NCBI RefSeq assembly: GCF_018446385.1
Contig: NC_055987.1
Span: forward strand, 8,951,705 to 9,015,704
Direction: 5' to 3'
DNA from: Zingiber officinale
Taxonomy: Eukaryota; Streptophyta; Magnoliopsida; Zingiberales; Zingiberaceae
DNA: 64,000 nt
In this document: piece after piece, positions 1-9,070 of the stretch
Layout: every line of letters starts with the position of its first letter
How positions within the stretch are numbered: position 1 is the first letter of the stretch
Made by a program: the position numbers and the translations under genes
The notes under the pieces: generated by a model
Told to the model about the DNA's origin: nothing
Seen by the model: the letters and a program-made list of their open reading frames with translations, nothing else
Database searches by the model: none

Positions 1-440
1 AAAGCGCTAGCCGAGCGGTTCCTCCGCTCGGCCCGGTAAAGGACAAAGGGAGCAGGTGGTGAGATCTTCTTGGGAACCAGTGTCGCCAACAAGAGGCATG
101 GCCAGTGGCCTGGTCGGACAGAGAATCGTACGGTGGAAGCTTCCACTGTCACGTCAGAGATATGCTCGTGCTATTAGGGTAGGGTGTCGGACATGTTTTT
201 CTGACACATCCATTCCATGTATGTTTTGAGGAGGGTGCGCCTTCGAGAGCGTGCACGCGCCTTTGGAGAGTCCTATATAAGGACCCCCAGACTTGGGCGA
301 AGTATACACATTTCATTACTGTAGCTACAATTCTCGCTTCTTTGCTCTACATCTTTCTGTCGAAAATTTGACTTGAGCGTCGGAGGGTCGTCATCGGGAA
401 CCCCTCCCCGGCTCGGCCTTGTGTTTGTAGGTTCACGATG
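1..440 (+). mobile_element. LTR-like retrotransposon fragment cut by the window edge
   Basis: This is probably the 3' part of an LTR (U3/R/U5); no coding sequence is visible. A TATA-like TATATAA lies at 274-280, followed by a pyrimidine-rich leader and a stretch (about 370-420) that reads like the R/U5 of plant gypsy LTRs. Bases 10-32 form an inverted repeat (GCCGAGCGG, 5 nt loop, CCGCTCGGC), the same style of hairpin seen in other LTRs of this window. I found neither a primer-binding site nor a clear CA end, so family and right boundary are uncertain. Confidence 0.45.
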
Positions 441-1428
441 ACAAAGGAGCTATGTCTTGAGAGTCTTCGACCAGTCAACAGAAACATCACATCCTTAATG
501 TCAATCGACTCAGCACTCGGATAACATCAAATAACTTTTAACATTATTTGGAAAGCAAGTTGGAGAAGAGGGTGAATAGAAAAGAGAAAATTTTATTCTC
601 CTTTACCATTCAAATATATTATTTCCTTACATCCTGATTTAGAGTATAAGGAAATTACCATCTCTTTCCTTTCTATTAATGAACTTCTTCTCATCGTCTT
701 TAATCATTTGACTATAAATTATAAACTATAAAATGACTGCGTAATTTTCCTTCGTATAATTTGAAGCCGGACGCAGGGGATGTCAGATGAGCAAAATCAC
801 CTGTAAATAATTCATGCACTTTTTACATGGAAAATTGTTTTAATTCGGCAATGATTCAAATTATGCATTATTTTTTAATAATTGTGCCATGCCTTATTTA
901 TGGTATGTCCAACATTAGTACTTGGAGCCCAGCAACAAGTGAATTGCTGAAGACACATTGTACATGTTGGTCCAGTGTTCTTGCATGTTGCCCATAACTT
1001 TTTCCCCACTATTCACCTTTATACTTGAGCATGGTGCCAATGCATGAAAGTTAGCCTCCAAAGTCATGTCTTTTTCTTCCTCTTGGAACAGAACAGTGGG
1101 AGACAATCACACACAAACAGGAAGCAAAACAGGGCAAGACTCTTTCTTTATGATTAACTACTTAAATATAAGCACGCATTATTTGTGGTTGATCATTTGC
1201 TTTATTTTATCGTGTTGCAGAGGTGGAGGATGAGAATGAGACGGGTTCAGCTGGCTGATGAGCAAATAAGGCACATCAAGATCACAGAATCCACTCAATC
1301 ATGGGTGGCTTCAATTAATTGATTAGATCAATAGTTTTTTTTTTCCTCTCTCTCTTTTCCAACCATATTTCCTTTTTTATTTGAAGTGTAATAATCTCTT
1401 GTTTTTTTTTTTTTTTTGTAATTGGAGG
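441..1428. other. Intergenic, AT-rich upstream region of the AN1 gene
   Basis: No convincing gene. Poly-T tracts occur around 1330-1420. A splice-acceptor-like TTGCAG near 1220 is followed by an open stretch of about 32 codons ending near 1320, but nothing upstream supports it as a terminal exon. A short antisense open frame at 915-1106 matches no family I know. Confidence 0.5.
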
Positions 1429-1437
1429 TATTTATAA
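1429..1437 (+). promoter_or_regulatory. Putative TATA box of the AN1 gene
   Basis: TATTTATAA lies about 380 bp upstream of the chosen start codon and is followed by a CT-rich stretch typical of plant 5' leaders. The position suggests transcription starts near 1460. This is inference from sequence only. Confidence 0.45.
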
Positions 1438-1550
1438 TTCACCTTTTTCTCCACCATCTCCGAAGCTCCAACCTTTACCATTTCTTTTCCTCTCCCTTGT
1501 TTCCCCCGTTTCTGTCGGCTTTCCTCGCACCATCCGATCGGGATTTGTCG

Positions 1551-1556
1551 ATGTAG
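1551..1556 (+). promoter_or_regulatory. Start-stop uORF (ATGTAG) in the putative 5' leader
   Basis: An ATG is directly followed by TAG in the CT-rich leader, about 260 nt before the main start. Minimal AUG-stop elements are known to stall ribosomes on some plant leaders. It matters only if this part is transcribed and not spliced out as a 5' UTR intron. Confidence 0.35.
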
Positions 1557-1814
1557 TTGGTATTTGCGTGTTTCTACCTTTGATTTGTGGGTTTATTTGA
1601 GCGCTTGAGTCCGATTGAAGCTTGAGATTTTGTAATCCATCTAAAGGATCTTCTTTTACTTTGCTTTTCCCTGTTAGATTTGTTTTTTTTGGAGCTACTT
1701 CTTCTCGATTCCTATCGTCGGTGTTGATTTGAGCTCTTTGATCGTGTTCGGACTTCGATCGGTTGTGCTCCGCTCGATTATCGGAAAAAGTTGATCTCTC
1801 CGAAGAAATTCAGA

Positions 1815-2276
1815 ATGGCTGGAGAAAGCTGTAACCTCGACAAAGACGAAGCGGAGATCTTCAAGTCCTCTTCCTCTCCCTCTGCTTCTCCGCCACCGCC
1901 TCCGCCTCCAGCGTCACCGCCTTCCCCACCCCCGACTTCTGTTCTCCCAAAATCCTGCGAGGATTCCCCTATCCACAGATCGGAATCGCCGGCCCCCAAA
2001 AAGCCAATCGCGGCTTCTTCCACGCCGATTCTCGACGAGGAATCCTCCAAGCCGGGCGAGGAATCCCAGCCACCTGTTAGATTCAGCAACAGGTGCTCCG
2101 CCTGCCACAGAAAGGTCGGTCTCACCGGATTCCGGTGCCGATGCGGCGATCTCTTTTGCGGCCGCCACCGTTACTCCGATGCTCACGACTGCTCCTTCGA
2201 TTACAAGGCCTTTGGGAGGGAGGAGATCGCCAGGGCCAACCCTCTGATTAAGGCTGCCAAGATCATCAAGATCTGA
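1815..2276 (+). CDS. AN1-type zinc-finger stress-associated protein (SAP), AN1-only
   Basis: 153 residues. The start is the ATG at 1815 (AGAATGG context); the frame is open 24 nt upstream but without an ATG. The N-terminal half is disordered and rich in Ser and Pro (proline runs at about residues 25-41). The C-terminal AN1 finger has all eight zinc ligands in family spacing: C94, C97, C108, C110, C115, H118, H124, C126, followed by the usual basic tail ending near IIKI. There is no A20 finger, which places it with AN1-only SAPs such as the rice SAP15 type. Plant SAPs act in abiotic-stress responses, some as ubiquitin-binding or E3-like factors; the substrate here is unknown. It is intronless within the CDS, as is typical. 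A GT donor-like site directly after the stop hints at a 3' UTR intron. It is the only intact host gene in the window. Confidence 0.93.
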   Translation: MAGESCNLDKDEAEIFKSSSSPSASPPPPPPPASPPSPPPTSVLPKSCEDSPIHRSESPAPKKPIAASSTPILDEESSKPGEESQPPVRFSNRCSACHRKVGLTGFRCRCGDLFCGRHRYSDAHDCSFDYKAFGREEIARANPLIKAAKIIKI

Positions 2277-3422
2277 AGGTACAAAGTTGCTACCATTTCT
2301 CTTTGTTTGAACAGATAAATGCTCGTTTTTATCATTTGAACCTGTCAATTATTCTTTTGATCGATCACCGGATCTTCTTTCTCATCTACTTCTGCTCGTA
2401 ATTTTTGTTCACATAAATCTCAAACCACAATAATTTCACTTCTTTTAAGCAGTCTGGTAGAACCCTTCACTTCAACATCTAGTGCAGCTATAAGAAGAGA
2501 ATATGGACAAAGAAAGCACATTTTGGGTGCCAGTGATAATATAAGGCACGAGTTTTATTCTCGGGATGCATTTCCTGTGATTCTTCGCTGCCATAGTGCC
2601 ATTGCAATTGTGTTTTTTTTTTTCTCTCTTGTCAATGTTTCTCAACAGTGCTTCAATAAATTCTCAGGAAAAAGTAGCTTCCTTTACACTGCACTCTGAT
2701 TTGGCACTTGTGTTTTTTAGATCGGCCATGGAAATATGTCTCAGTGGCTGTGTTATATCTGTGGACGCAGTGTAGGGTGGAAGATAAGGTTAGTTGAAGG
2801 GTAGCATGGAAATGACCGGCAGTGTGGGCTCAAGCTTCTGATGGCATTGATGAAGGCAGGCTTGCTAGGCCTGGAAAAACTGATAGGACTGGAAGTGGGC
2901 TCAGGGCTAACGAGATGGGGATCTTTCGACTCACAAGATTAGGTTTGATGCCTTTTATATTGATGGACCAAGTGAATGATTTCGATGTAACTTTGATCTG
3001 ATCTGCTTTTATATTTGGGTATGGTGCTTATTTTTCATGTGATCTGCGTTTCATTGGCATGTGGTGGTTTCTGGTCGGGGAGAGCATATCCTCTGACTCA
3101 CAATTTCTCTATATCCTTTTCGCCATTTGGAGGTTGGATCACAATCGAAATTTGGTTAAAATTAACTATGATCTCTTCTAAATTTACCTTCCCATTTAGG
3201 TTATAGTATGGATCGAGTCAGACAGTCGGAGACTTTCGGTGGTTGGATGGATTGTATGGCGTCGACAAGTGGGCGGTCCACACATCGTCGATGGTCGTTT
3301 GGTTCGATCCAAACTATAGCATAAGTGGAAAGGTAAATCCAGGAAAGATCGTAGTTCATTTTAGATGGATTTTGATCACGATTCAACGTGCAAATGATGA
3401 AATGGGTTAGGAGGGGATCAGG
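2277..3422 (+). other. 3' flank / probable 3' UTR of the AN1 gene
   Basis: No coding sequence. AG|GT directly after the stop and a TTTTAAGCAG acceptor-like site near 2450 could bound a 3' UTR intron. From about 3200 onward the sequence is unremarkable intergenic DNA. Confidence 0.35.
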
Positions 3423-3928
3423 TAGGGGTGCAAATGAATCAAGCCGTTCACGAGTTATTCGAAATTCGATTCACTAAAAGTTCGTTTGAGCTCGTTTAAT
3501 GAGGTTCGTTAAGATCAACAAATCAAGTTCAAGTTTTGTAATATTCGACTCGTTAGCTCGTGAACATGTTCGTTAAGCTCATTAAGTATTTTTTAAATAA
3601 AAAAATAATAGTCTTGATATTGAATTTATAGATTTTACACTCTATTTATAAAAAATTATAGATAAATATATTAAATTTATTTATTAAAATAAAGTTATAA
3701 ATTTTAATAATATTATTATAATTTTCTCTAAATATATAATTTAGTTTTTAATGAATATTTAAATTTATGATTTATATTTATTAAGCTCGTTTAGGTTCGA
3801 TAAAAGTTCGAATAAGCTCGTGAGCCATGAATATATTCGTTAAATAAAATTCGAGTTCGGCTCGATTATAAACGAGCTAAGCTTAAACATTCAAGAGTTC
3901 GGCTCGACTCGATTTGATTATACCCCTA
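3423..3928. mobile_element. Non-autonomous hAT-like element (MITE-sized, 506 bp)
   Basis: The ends TAGGGGTG and TACCCCTA are inverted, and the inverted similarity extends inward (both ends contain a CAAGCCG/CGGCTCG-type segment). It is flanked by 8-bp direct repeats differing at one base, GGATCAGG at 3415-3422 and AGATCAGG at 3929-3936, as expected for hAT. Internal sequence is rich in TTCG/GAGCTCG motifs with a very AT-rich centre and no ORF, so it must have depended on a transposase in trans. Confidence 0.75.
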
Positions 3929-4832
3929 AGATCAGGGATTGCTAACTAGAGTATCAAAATCCCAATCGGACTATTCTTTATTTTTAATAGGGTAAAATTT
4001 TACTTATTATCATTTTAGTATTTTTAAAATATCCAAATTGTGAATTGTATCCTGAAATATTTATTTTTAAGACCATCAACTAATTTGACGACATGTTTAG
4101 AAAACTTTGAATAATTTTAAATTAAAATTAATATACTTTTAAAAGTTATTTTAATATATTTATATCTTTATATCTAAATCAGATAGTATAAATTAAGAAG
4201 AGACGAATATATTTGAATTAGATAGTATAAATTGAGAACGTATCTAAATTAGATAGTATAAATTAAGAACAATCAACAATGAATTTTTAGATGGTAAATG
4301 TTTGATAAAATTTATAATAAGTTTATTATAAGAACGAAGATAATAATATTTAATCATTTGATAAATATTAAATGTTTTAAAGTATATTAGTTTTGATTTT
4401 AAGTTGGACAAAATTAACTAATAAATTTAAAGAAAAAACAGAGGGTATTTCGGAAATATGTTATTGAATATTTTGAAACTTGGCTAGTAGTGAAATTTGT
4501 TTGTTATTATTTTAACAATATATATTTGTCAATTTTATCTAAAAACATGTGTATTATGAGTGAATTAGATGGGTAGAATGGATGTGTCGGGTGAATAGGG
4601 CGAGATAGGTAAGCTAGTTGAGTCAAGTGAATCATACGAGATGAGTGAATTGGGAAGGAAGCTAATTGGGCATGGTGATCGAGTCGGGTGAATATGCTAA
4701 TATGATGATTTGGTCGGACCCATAAAGTAAGCTAGGTGAAAATGAGCTTGGTCACAAGTTTGATGAAGCGAGTCGGTGATTGGATTAACCAAGCAAGCTA
4801 AATGGAGTAGACAGAGTATTGAGTTTTAATAA
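3929..4832. other. AT-rich intergenic DNA between the hAT element and Cop1
   Basis: No gene. It contains a small tandem repeat (4171-4270) and, at about 4560-4800, degenerate repetition of a GTCGGGTGAATnnG-like phrase with no recognisable coding or element structure. Confidence 0.5.
4171..4270. repeat. Three-copy tandem repeat, unit about 30 bp
   Basis: Three imperfect copies of a unit centred on TTAGATAGTATAAATT lie at about 4171-4200, 4211-4239 and 4240-4270. AT-rich, no evident function. Confidence 0.7.
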
Positions 4833-5231
4833 TGTTAGTTTTATGGTCCACGTGCAACACTATAATGAGATATTTAATTATAATTTTAATATCTAATTTA
4901 TGATTTAAATATATAATATTTATCCAATAAGGTTGGCCAATTTGAAAAGACGTGTATATACGTTGATAGAACTAAGATCAGTTATTAGAAATGGTCCTCT
5001 CTCCCTATAATGGTATAACATAAAATTTAAAAAAAACTTTATGAATTAAGATAAAGGCAAGATACAGAGAAATTCCTTCTTCAATTTCATTTTTGTACGT
5101 AGAGAAATCTATGACTACTCGATGTTAATATTTTAATTTTATCATATATGAATAGGAGTGTGATTACCATGAAGTTCTAAGATCTATGTCTAAATTCATC
5201 AAGTTTTATTATGAATTTTATAAAGTTTACA
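4833..5231 (+). repeat. Cop1 5' LTR
   Basis: Starts TGTTAG and ends TTTACA, followed by a degenerate primer-binding site. It aligns along its length with 60637-61010, with many substitutions and a few indels, which indicates an old insertion. Confidence 0.85.
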
Positions 5232-5236
5232 ACATG

Positions 5237-5248
5237 TGGTATGAGAGT
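5237..5248 (+). other. Cop1 primer-binding site (degenerate tRNA-iMet)
   Basis: TGGTATGAGAGT differs at two positions from TGGTATCAGAGC, the initiator-tRNA-Met site used by the other elements here, and lies a few bases after the LTR. Confidence 0.7.
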
Positions 5249-5936
5249 ATGGTTTAAAAACTCTTGATTTTCCATTCGTTTACGTTATAATTCATGAACC
5301 CTAAATTTCAATTAAAATTATGTTCCACTATCATGGGAATAATCTTTTATCTTCATAATTATATATGTCGTATATATGTATTGGTGAATGATGATATTAT
5401 TTCTGTACATATTGTGACTTTATGAAACTAATGATGATGACATAATATATTCTATTGTTATATAATTTGAATTTATTTTATGTTGGTTTGTTAATCACTA
5501 AAGTGATTCTTACCATAAAGTTAATAAATTCTAAATTATATAATCAAACTTTAATTACCTATAAGTATGTGATGCTTGGAAATGACTTATAGTTATAGGT
5601 AACTAAAATTCATAACTACAAGACATTGAAAGATCACACAAAGGTTGATCAGTTGCTCTTATAATTTATGAATATAAAATATGGTAATTAACATATTATG
5701 TTAGAGATTTTGTATATCTTAAGATAACAAAATAATTTTGCTTAAATATTTTGATTACCAAATTATAGTGAATCATTAAGCATGATAATATTTATATATT
5801 GTTGGATCATCTAAAGGTGAACATCAGTGTACATTAATATTTATTAGTGTTGAATCTATAATTAACAAGTGATTATTATATTATTCTTGCAGTACCTATT
5901 CATGTTTCACTTCAATCGCATACTTTGTCTATTTCT
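5249..5936 (+). other. Cop1 untranslated leader
   Basis: AT-rich stretch without ORFs between the PBS and gag. An acceptor-like TTCTTGCAG near 5891 precedes the gag region. Confidence 0.5.
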
Positions 5937-6910
5937 ATGTTTAATGGTCTTAACTTCCTTGATTGGTGTGAACAAATCCATACTTTGTCCCCTCGGATGG
6001 GTCTAATGGCTAGCGCATGAAGTGTTGCCACAATGAGATTTAGGGTTCGAATCTCGGCAAAGTCGAGGTAAATACCTCCCTTATGTGCTAGCCACTATTC
6101 CAAAGGCTAGTAGCCGCCCGTGATTTACCTCCTCCGTGTTGGCCTTCGGACGGGTTGGCGGGGGTGCTGGGGGCGAGCGTATTCGCCTTTTGGCACATTG
6201 ATTGGTTACTTCGAGTTGAGAAACCTATCGCTATTACTGATACTAGCAATGATGATGAAAAGAATATTCATGATGCTTGGGGAAAATCGAATAGGCTAAG
6301 CTTAATGTTTTTGCGAATGAGTGGGGGAAACAATATCAAGTCTACTCTTCCTCATACTGAAAGTGCTAAGGAATTTATGAAATTTGTGGGAGAATATTCC
6401 CAAACTGCTGATAAGTCTCTTGTTGGGATGTCAATGGATACTTTAACCATCATAAAGTTTGATGGTTTTTGTAGCATGCATGGGTATGTTATTGGAATGA
6501 TGAACATTGCAACAAGACTTAGGTCATTGGGAATGAATGTTGATGAGAATTCCTTGTTTTGTTTATCATAAACTCATTAAACTCATTACCGACTTAGTAT
6601 GGTTCATTCGAAATGGACTATAATACCATGAAAGACAAATGGAATGTGAATGAACTTTACAGTATGCTAGTTTAGCAGGAAACAGGACTGATTAAGCTAA
6701 GGAACTCATTCTATTCATCTCGTAACCAACCAAGGAGATGGAAAGAAAACTAGAAGAAAGAATGTAAAGGGCAAACAATGGCTACATAAAATGAATGAGT
6801 CATCTGCCCAAGTCAAAGAAAAGGAACATAACAATCTTAAGTGTTTTTTTTTTGAAAATAAGGACACTTTCATAAAGATTCTTGAAATGTAATGCATAGT
6901 TCGAAAAGAA
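5937..6910 (+). pseudogene. Cop1 gag (broken, split by a SINE)
   Basis: Reading starts MFNGLNFLDWCEQI, a typical copia gag N-terminus, and is cut near codon 17 by the SINE at 5988-6192. It resumes with WHIDWLLRVEKPIAIT and runs as a UBN2-type gag to a stop at 6569-6571. Beyond that, gag-like sequence continues in other frames to a decayed CCHC knuckle around 6840-6885, where a T-run disrupts the first cysteines. Nucleocapsid function is lost. An open frame beginning at 6155 fuses SINE bases to gag and is not a natural start. Confidence 0.82.
5988..6192 (+). mobile_element. tRNA-derived SINE inserted in Cop1 gag
   Basis: About 205 bp interrupting the gag frame. It holds a pol III B box (GGTTCGAATCT, 6044-6054) and an A-box-like segment about 5999-6013, in tRNA-head spacing, followed by a GC-rich tRNA-unrelated body. 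The TSD is unclear (CTTTG versus CCTTTTGG), so ends are approximate to within several bases. There is no poly-A tail. Confidence 0.72.
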
Positions 6911-7385
6911 ATGTATGTTTCATGTTTTTTTTTGTTTTGAATCAAATTTAGTTGAAGTTCTTAGTAACACATTGTGACTTGATTCTGGCTGTACCACTCA
7001 TGTTTCAAATTTAATGCAGGGATTTTATATGACTTGAATCATAAATCCAAATGAAAAATATATTTATATGGGAAATTGAGTCAAAGCTCCAGTTAAAGCC
7101 ATTAGAACTTATCATTTAATTCTAGATACTGAGCATCATTTAGATTTGTTTGAAACTCTTTATGTACCTTATGTTTCTCACAATTTAATTCCCTTGTCAA
7201 GACTTGATTATGTTGGATATTCTTTTAAATTTGGAAATGGTTGTTTCAGTTTGTTCAAACAAAATCTATTAATTGGTTATGGTATTCTTATTGATAGTTT
7301 ATACAAATTTAGGCTTGATAACTCTTTGCTGAGACTATTTTAACCTTGCATCATAATATTGGAACTAAACGTGGTTTAGTAAATG
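6911..7385 (+). pseudogene. Cop1 protease and GAG-pre-integrase region
   Basis: The protease motif DSGCTTHVSN is readable near 6978-7010, and the segment YVPYVSHNLIPLSRLDYVGY follows at about 7164-7223. Stops interrupt the frame between them. The reading is cut at NEK by Cassandra at 7391 and resumes with SVNLWHKHLG after 22324, which proves continuity. Confidence 0.82.
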
Positions 7386-7588
7386 AAAAGTGTAACTCCC
7401 CGGCCTGGGCGGGCCCTGTTGGTGCAACATCCCTCAGGTCAAGGTTGACCTGGTTGACCAAGCTTGAGTCTTGGTTTGGGTTTCGATGTTTGACAATACA
7501 AGGTTGATTGAAGAAGAGTCAAGTAGGTCAAAGATGACCGGATACTTGACTGGGAAGTCCTAACTGGGATGTTAGGCAGAAGGAAGGA

Positions 7589-7850
7589 CCTAGTGAGTGA
7601 AGCTAGGCAGTGATGAAAATCCTAGTGAGTGAAGCTAAGCAGATTGGAAGTCCTGGTAAGTGAAGCCAGGCAGAAGAAAGTCCTAGTGAGTGAAGCTAGG
7701 TAGATTGGAAGTCCTGGTGAGTGAAGCCAGGCAGAAGAAAGTCCTGGTGAGTGAAGCCAGGCAGAAGAAAATCCTGGTGAGTGAAGCCAGGTGAAAATCC
7801 TAGTGAGTGAAGCTAAGTGAAAGACCTGGTGAGTGAAGCCAGGCACGGGG
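7589..7850. repeat. Tandem hairpin repeat in SirA LTR (CCTRG tgagtgaag CYAGG)
   Basis: About ten units spaced 20-30 bp. Arms vary together: units beginning CCTAG end CTAGG (or CTAAG), and units beginning CCTGG end CCAGG, so pairing is kept. The loop TGAGTGAAG is nearly constant. The same unit recurs in SirB (about 13415-13730, 18555-18870) and SirD (about 25250-25460, 34895-35140) LTRs. Confidence 0.85.
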
Positions 7851-8096
7851 AAATTCAGATGGGTCAAGATTGACCAAACATCTGGTGGAAGTCCAAGTAG
7901 GTCAAGGGAGTGAACGGATACTTGGCACGAAGAGAAAAGTCCAAGTGGGTCAAAGGGATTGACCGGACACTTGGTGGGGAGTCCTGGCAGGTCAAGGGAG
8001 TGACCAGATGCTAGGCATGATATACCAACAGGTCAAGGTTGACCGAATGTTGGTTTGAGAGGCTTGGGACTTGGTTTTGGGCAAAAACCAAGAGCT

Positions 8097-8420
8097 GGAT
8101 CGATCAGTGGATCGATCCAGGAGCTGGATCGATCAGTGGATCGATCCAGACTTTTCCCAGCGAACAGAAAGCCTCTGGATCGATCAGTGGATCGATCCAG
8201 GTCTTTCCCAGCGAACAGAGAGCCTTTGGATCGATCAGTGGATCGATCCAGAGGTCCCTAATCGATCAGCCGATCGATTGGGACGCTGCTGGTTCGCGCG
8301 ATAAGCGCTGGATCGATCCGTGGATCGATCCAGGTGTTTTCCCAGAGCACAGAGGTGCTCTGGATCGATCCGTGGATCGATCCAAAGCCTCCCCGATCGA
8401 TTGGGAACTTTCGAATCGAT
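8097..8420. repeat. SirA LTR palindrome array (GGATCGATC-type)
   Basis: Six to seven copies of a 20-22 bp palindrome with GGATCGATC and GATCGATCC arms around a 4-nt CAGT/CCGT-like centre. The spacers contain TTCCCAGCGAACAGARAGC or a variant. The array is repeated at 20804-21135 (3' LTR) and, more loosely, at 12225-12388 (internal). Open frames here encode only periodic peptides (for example DRSVDRS) and are not genes. Confidence 0.9.
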
Positions 8421-8938
8421 CGAGATCCGACCGTTGCGTCGTATTTGAGCTGCAGGCGTGCGATGGCTGCGGTAGAGTTTTACGATTTCATCTCAGATTA
8501 CACCAGCGACTTCTCCACACTTCTCTCAAGCTCAGATCGCCAGTTCTTGAAGGTTCTTGGTGGTTTTCCAAGTCAAGAGGCGGATCAAAAGCAAGAAGAA
8601 GAAGTTAGGGTTAGGGTTTTTATTGCACATCTTGTAAGCTTTTGCTTATCTTGTATTTCCCTTTCTTCTTCTTGTATTGAGAGTGTTGTAGGGCTTCTCC
8701 GCCTTTGGTAGTTACCATAAAGGAGTGTTATTCATAGTGGAGGGTGCGTGAGTAGGTGTGGATCCTTGGACTAGTCACCTCTTGTGAGGTGGATACCAAG
8801 TAAACCAATCTTGTTAGCGTTGTGTGGTTTGTTTCTTGTATTTCCGCTGCGCATATTTGAAGAAACAAGCAACGACGAGCACCTAGCACGCGAAGAGCTA
8901 TTCACCCCCCCCTCTAGCTACTTTTCGGTCCTAACAAG

Positions 8939-8950
8939 TGGTATCAGAGC
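8939..8950 (+). other. SirA primer-binding site (tRNA-iMet)
   Basis: TGGTATCAGAGC, complementary to the 3' end of plant initiator tRNA-Met, two bases after the LTR. Confidence 0.9.
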
Positions 8951-9070
8951 CAGGTTGCTCTTCACTGGAATCATCGCCGGAAGGGTCAAGCATAACAAGA
9001 AAAGCTAGAGGGTGAAGAAGTTGAAGAAATTCTACAAGTCGAAGACTTCATCAAAAGGCTCAATTTCAAG

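Larger units (their letters stand above)
7417..8936 (+). repeat. SirA 5' LTR
   Basis: 1520 bp, TGTTGG...CCTAACA. Order: inverted repeats built on GGTCAA/TTGACC and matching arms (7430-7560), ten copies of a CCTRG-loop-CYAGG hairpin (7589-7850), longer hairpins to about 8030, a palindrome array (8097-8420), then an unstructured R/U5-like part ending beside the PBS. It is nearly identical to 20126-21643, so insertion was fairly recent. Confidence 0.93.

Noticed and set aside
915..1106. Minus-strand open frame of 63 codons
   Set aside because: No ATG at the open-frame start, no known family, AT-rich intergenic context.
1221..1320. Possible terminal exon after a TTGCAG acceptor-like site
   Set aside because: No upstream exon, no similarity recognised, and too short to stand alone.
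1914..2348. Antisense open frame of 144 codons over the AN1 gene
   Set aside because: It is the shadow of a GC-rich coding exon; the plus strand encodes a complete AN1 finger.
5988..6060. A tRNA gene suggested by pol III A and B boxes
   Set aside because: It does not fold as a full tRNA, continues into a GC-rich tail, and interrupts the Cop1 gag, so a SINE is the better explanation.
6155..6571. A 138-codon gene beginning MAGVLGASVFAF
   Set aside because: The first residues come from the SINE tail and the rest is decayed copia gag.
8097..8420. Regularly spaced palindromic repeats that look like a CRISPR array
   Set aside because: Repeats are imperfect, spacers are repeated rather than unique, there are no cas genes, and the array sits in a plant LTR and is duplicated in the other LTR.
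8039..8711. Overlapping open frames in three frames with periodic peptides (WIDQWIDP, DRSVDRS, GSISGSIQ)
   Set aside because: They are translations of the SirA LTR palindrome array. They recur in the 3' LTR and have no codon preference or domain.
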